Positions 21,333 to 24,084 of a stretch of DNA of 24,084 bases are shown here, piece by piece. The DNA is taken from positions 1-24,084 of the forward strand of contig BTRA01000035.1 of the NCBI GenBank assembly GCA_036986155.1, in the 5' to 3' direction. The DNA comes from JACZXQ01 sp036986155 (GTDB lineage: Bacteria > Gemmatimonadota > Gemmatimonadetes > Longimicrobiales > Gaopeijiaceae). Numbering within the stretch: the first letter of the stretch is position 1; the number at the start of each line of letters is the position of its first letter. The notes below the pieces were generated by a model. The model was not told where the DNA came from. It ran no database searches and saw only the letters and a program-made list of their open reading frames with translations. Made by a program: the position numbers and the translations under genes.

Positions 21333-23684
21333 TCACACCTGTTCGAGGCGTACGAACGTCGTAAACCAACTGGGAATCCCGGTTATGGGGTCGGAAGAGA
21401 CCTCGAGAAGGCGCAGGGGATTCGCGGGCGCACCCCCAGGATGACGCAGGCCATACGGCGCGCAGACGGTCAGAGGAGCGACGCCGGGGGAGATGCTCAC
21501 GCGGGCGCGATACCGGCCTCTCCGAGACACCACGTTGACCGTGGCACCGTCGTCGAGTCCCAGAGCCTCGGCGGTCTTCGGTGCGATGGCCACCCACGGC
21601 CTCCACTGCGTGTCGGGGAGCACGCTGGGCTGCTCCGCCATCCACCGCTCGAGACCCAGTGTGTCGGACGCGAGCGTCGAGACGCGATAGGGGAGAAGTC
21701 GGAAGGGGAATGATTTGTCGCCCCGATCTCCATCCCGCATACCGTGTCCGTACAACCGTAACCCATCGCCCTCGATGGCCTGGAGCACCGCATTCGGGAT
21801 CAGGTCGATCCGGCCCGTGTCGGTGCGTGCCAGGTTATAGGGATCCGCAAAGTCGTGGAAAAGATCTACCCACCCTCCCTGCTCGACCAACTCGGACCAG
21901 AACGCGTCGAAGTTGTCGTGCATCGCCAGCCACCACCCTCGCTCTTCTTGCTTTTTCTGGCTGTCGAGGTCGAACTCGCGGGCGAGGGCGCGGCCGCGGC
22001 CAGCCTTGAAGAGCCCCTCGGCACGAACCTTGAGCAATCCCTCGAACGTGTCGTAGGGGAGGCTCTTCGCCACGGTTCCGCCCAACGTCTTCGCGAGCGC
22101 GAAGATCACTTCGCCCGTATGCTTACCCCCTTCATGAGGCGCGACCATGGGGCGGTTGATCCCCCACAGGGGGTAGGGATACGACGCCGGGGTCGGTGCG
22201 TCCTGCCACCGTTCGTAGGGAAGGAGGTCGGGGAGCACTATATCCGCGTATCGGGTGGTCTCGTCCATGAACGGGGAGAAGCTCACGACACACGGGGTCT
22301 CGGCCAGAATCCGCTCCCATAGGTCGGCCCGGTGCGACGTGCCGAGGGGGTCGGTGCCGTGGATCATCAGAACCTCGACAGAGGCATCTCCAGCGGCGGC
22401 TTCTGCGAAGCGGGTAACCGGATCACCGCTTCCGAACGGCAGAGCGACATCGCCTACCGACGCCGTCGCGAGGCCGGCACGGCTGATGGAGTCCGGCACA
22501 ACCGCAGCGAGGGGTGCCAACGGTGGATCCTTTCCGAACAGGACACCGCCGGGTCGGTTGATGCTCCCGGTGAGGATGTTGAGCGCTTGAACGCCCATGG
22601 CCGCAAGGAGACCGTCGGGCGCGAAGGTCACGTCGGGTCCGACCACGGCCACGGGCCGCTCGGCCATGGCGAAGGAGCGAGCCAGATCGGTGATCCGCTC
22701 CACGGACACTCCCGTGATCGCCGAAGCCTCCTCGGTCCGGTAGCGCTGGAGGATCAGAGATCGGAACCCCTTTCTCCTGCGGCCTCGCGCATCCGTGAAG
22801 TCCTCGAAGCCCGACACGTGCTCAGCGAGGAAATCCTCGTCGAAGAGCCTGTCCCGAAGGATCACGTAGGCCATTCCCAGCGCCAGCACAGCATGCGTGC
22901 GCGGCTTCACCCCTACCCACGCGTCGGAATGGGCGGCGGTGCGAGAGAAACGGTGATCCACCTGGATGAACCTGCGGTGGAGCGCGCCGTTCGTCCCGCG
23001 GCGCCCGAACGCGGTGAACGCCTGTAGCGGAGACCACCACGACTCGAACAGCGCGGCACCGAACGACACGACCATGTCGGAGGACTCGAGGTCGTAGCTC
23101 GGGTACCGGTCGACACCGTGCATGGCGGCCATTACCGCATCCGTTCCGTCCCCGTATCCGTCGACGACGTAGTTGGGGGAGCCGAACGCCTGGAGGAACT
23201 GGCGCCACACGTCGTGCATCGTTCCCGCTGCGTACCCCCCGACCACCGCCAGCGCCTCGGGCCTACCCTGATCGCGGAGGTCCTGGAGGCGATCCGTGAT
23301 CCGTGTGAGTACCTCGTCGTACGACACCTGGCGCCACTCACCGGAGCCACGCTCCCCGACACGCACGAGGGGGGATGCGAGGCGCTCCGGATGGTACAGC
23401 TGCTGGACCCCGGCAACGCCTCTGGGGCAGATTCCGCCACGGCTCATGGGGTGTAGCGGGTTCCCGATGAGTCGAACCAGCCGGCCATCCACCACTCGGC
23501 CGGTAATCCCACAGCGTGCGGGACACACGAGGCATGCGGAGCGGATCCACTCCTCGAGCCCGGGTGACCACCCCACATCCGCGGCGGCTTCCGGCGCCCA
23601 GAAGATCTGCTCGATAGGCACGAGTGCGGACACTCCGACCGCGGTGCCCATGGTCCAGAGGAAGTCGCGTCGGTTGGGACTCAA
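21333..23684 (-). CDS. Tat-exported molybdopterin-oxidoreductase-family subunit (DMSO reductase superfamily)
   Basis: The 783-residue protein opens with a Tat-like signal (NRRDFLWTMG) and then has an N-terminal [4Fe-4S] site C51-x2-C54-x3-C58-x27-C86. PERLASPLVRVGERGSGEW, GTDPLGTSHR, DIVLPDLLPYERWQ and the C-terminal dinucleotide-binding barrel (AIAPKTAEALGLDDGATVNVVSRRG) are standard for the superfamily. Where PsrA/PhsA relatives carry the metal-ligand cysteine, soon after a GSPN motif, this protein reads GSPNYVVDGYGDGTDA with no Cys, SeCys or Ser. An aspartate (D175 or D179) could replace it, or no metal is bound, as reported for Qrc-type subunits. The start is TTG at 23684 with GGAGG ten bases upstream. 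It is the second gene seen of the operon. The substrate is unknown, and a structural electron-transfer role is likely. Confidence 0.9.
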   Translation of the reverse strand: MSPNRRDFLWTMGTAVGVSALVPIEQIFWAPEAAADVGWSPGLEEWIRSACLVCPARCGITGRVVDGRLVRLIGNPLHPMSRGGICPRGVAGVQQLYHPERLASPLVRVGERGSGEWRQVSYDEVLTRITDRLQDLRDQGRPEALAVVGGYAAGTMHDVWRQFLQAFGSPNYVVDGYGDGTDAVMAAMHGVDRYPSYDLESSDMVVSFGAALFESWWSPLQAFTAFGRRGTNGALHRRFIQVDHRFSRTAAHSDAWVGVKPRTHAVLALGMAYVILRDRLFDEDFLAEHVSGFEDFTDARGRRRKGFRSLILQRYRTEEASAITGVSVERITDLARSFAMAERPVAVVGPDVTFAPDGLLAAMGVQALNILTGSINRPGGVLFGKDPPLAPLAAVVPDSISRAGLATASVGDVALPFGSGDPVTRFAEAAAGDASVEVLMIHGTDPLGTSHRADLWERILAETPCVVSFSPFMDETTRYADIVLPDLLPYERWQDAPTPASYPYPLWGINRPMVAPHEGGKHTGEVIFALAKTLGGTVAKSLPYDTFEGLLKVRAEGLFKAGRGRALAREFDLDSQKKQEERGWWLAMHDNFDAFWSELVEQGGWVDLFHDFADPYNLARTDTGRIDLIPNAVLQAIEGDGLRLYGHGMRDGDRGDKSFPFRLLPYRVSTLASDTLGLERWMAEQPSVLPDTQWRPWVAIAPKTAEALGLDDGATVNVVSRRGRYRARVSISPGVAPLTVCAPYGLRHPGGAPANPLRLLEVSSDPITGIPSWFTTFVRLEQV

Positions 23685-23700
23685 GGAACGGCCACCTCCG

Positions 23701-24084
23701 TCACCGATGGCAGGCGTTGCAGTCGGTGGTCACCTCTCGCTCCTCGTGGCAGTCGACACAGAAGCCCATTGTGACCGTGATGAGAGGCCGCTCCGGCGGA
23801 CGCTCCGTCTCAGCGATGCCGTCGTGGCATTCGACACACTCCAGGCCCGCCACCGTCACGTGTCGCCTGTGGGTGTAGAAGACGTAGTCCGGGAGTCGAA
23901 AGAGCTTGTTGAACTGGAGGGGCTCACCCTGTGTGAGCAGCTCGGTGAGCCTCGCTGCTTCCGCCGACTCGCCCTGGGGGACGGAGTGGCACAGCACGCA
24001 GGTTTGTTCGTCGGGTAGTCCCGAAGAGGCGCTGGTATTGAAGTACTCGTGGCAGAAGTCACACCCTAGTTGGAGGTCCCCGGT
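23701..24084 (-). CDS. Multiheme cytochrome c, N-terminus outside the window
   Basis: The visible 127 residues carry five heme sites, CDFCH, CVLCH, CVECH, CVDCH and CNACH, with extra histidines between them (for example HRRH) as likely distal ligands. This matches the class III/c7-like multiheme cytochromes that form the periplasmic head of Qrc (QrcA) and alternative complex III (ActA). The frame runs open through position 24084, so more hemes and the signal peptide or anchor may lie upstream. It ends 16 bases before the TTG start of the Mo-family gene, and the intervening sequence holds that gene's ribosome binding site. It is the promoter-proximal gene in view, though the operon may begin further upstream. 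Confidence 0.92.
   Translation of the reverse strand, partial: TGDLQLGCDFCHEYFNTSASSGLPDEQTCVLCHSVPQGESAEAARLTELLTQGEPLQFNKLFRLPDYVFYTHRRHVTVAGLECVECHDGIAETERPPERPLITVTMGFCVDCHEEREVTTDCNACHR

Noticed and set aside
1..24084. CRISPR array, insertion sequence, tRNA or integron-like repeat
   Set aside because: No regularly spaced repeats, transposase motifs, terminal inverted repeats or cloverleaf-like segments were seen on either strand.

Overview
This GC-rich window carries densely packed genes in short operons, several of them convergent with almost no spacing. Codon use looks uniform, and I see no insertion sequence, phage gene, tRNA, rRNA or CRISPR array. Tat and Sec/lipoprotein signals, c-type cytochromes, an ECF sigma factor and an NtrC-type sigma-54 activator point to a Gram-negative respiratory bacterium with a periplasm. 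The gene style would suit Gemmatimonadota or a related phylum, but that placement is inference and no marker gene is present.

Layout. (1) 1-972: a truncated ECF sigma factor gene (minus strand), divergent from a small membrane/coiled-coil protein. (2) 1080-3493: a translationally coupled pair, glycerophosphodiester phosphodiesterase then FAD glycerol-3-phosphate dehydrogenase, turning phospholipid headgroup diesters into glycerol-3-phosphate and then DHAP. (3) 3501-4732: an ABC ATPase of the ferric-iron (FbpC) type behind a promoter with a Fur-like palindrome at the expected transcription start. Its 3' end overlaps the convergent gene for a PAS histidine kinase (4615-6501). (4) 6578-7663: an extended SDR reductase. 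(5) 7679-9728: fdhD-mobA-mobB on the minus strand, for molybdenum cofactor guanylylation and sulfuration. (6) 10009-12759: a large, somewhat divergent phosphoenolpyruvate synthase behind a candidate promoter and palindromic operator. (7) 12774-13923: a lipoprotein of the cyclase/kynurenine-formamidase family and a small Gly/Ala-rich membrane protein. (8) 14257-17501: a sensor kinase and NtrC-family response regulator with an ATGA overlap. (9) 17546-24084 (minus strand, 5' end outside the window): a respiratory operon encoding, in order, a multiheme cytochrome c (five CXXCH visible), a Tat-exported molybdopterin-oxidoreductase-family subunit, a four-cluster ferredoxin subunit, a ten-helix NrfD/PsrC-type quinone subunit, a tetraheme cytochrome made of four tandem repeats of one module, and a monoheme cytochrome c.

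The most interesting region is the respiratory operon. Its first four genes follow the order of the Qrc complex (cytochrome, Mo-like subunit, FeS subunit, NrfD subunit), and its parts also recall alternative complex III. However, the Mo-family subunit lacks an obvious Cys/SeCys/Ser ligand where I would align it, and the two trailing cytochromes are additions. The likely role is electron exchange between the quinone pool and periplasmic cytochromes. The neighbouring two-component pair and the Moco genes could serve this operon, but nothing in the window proves it.
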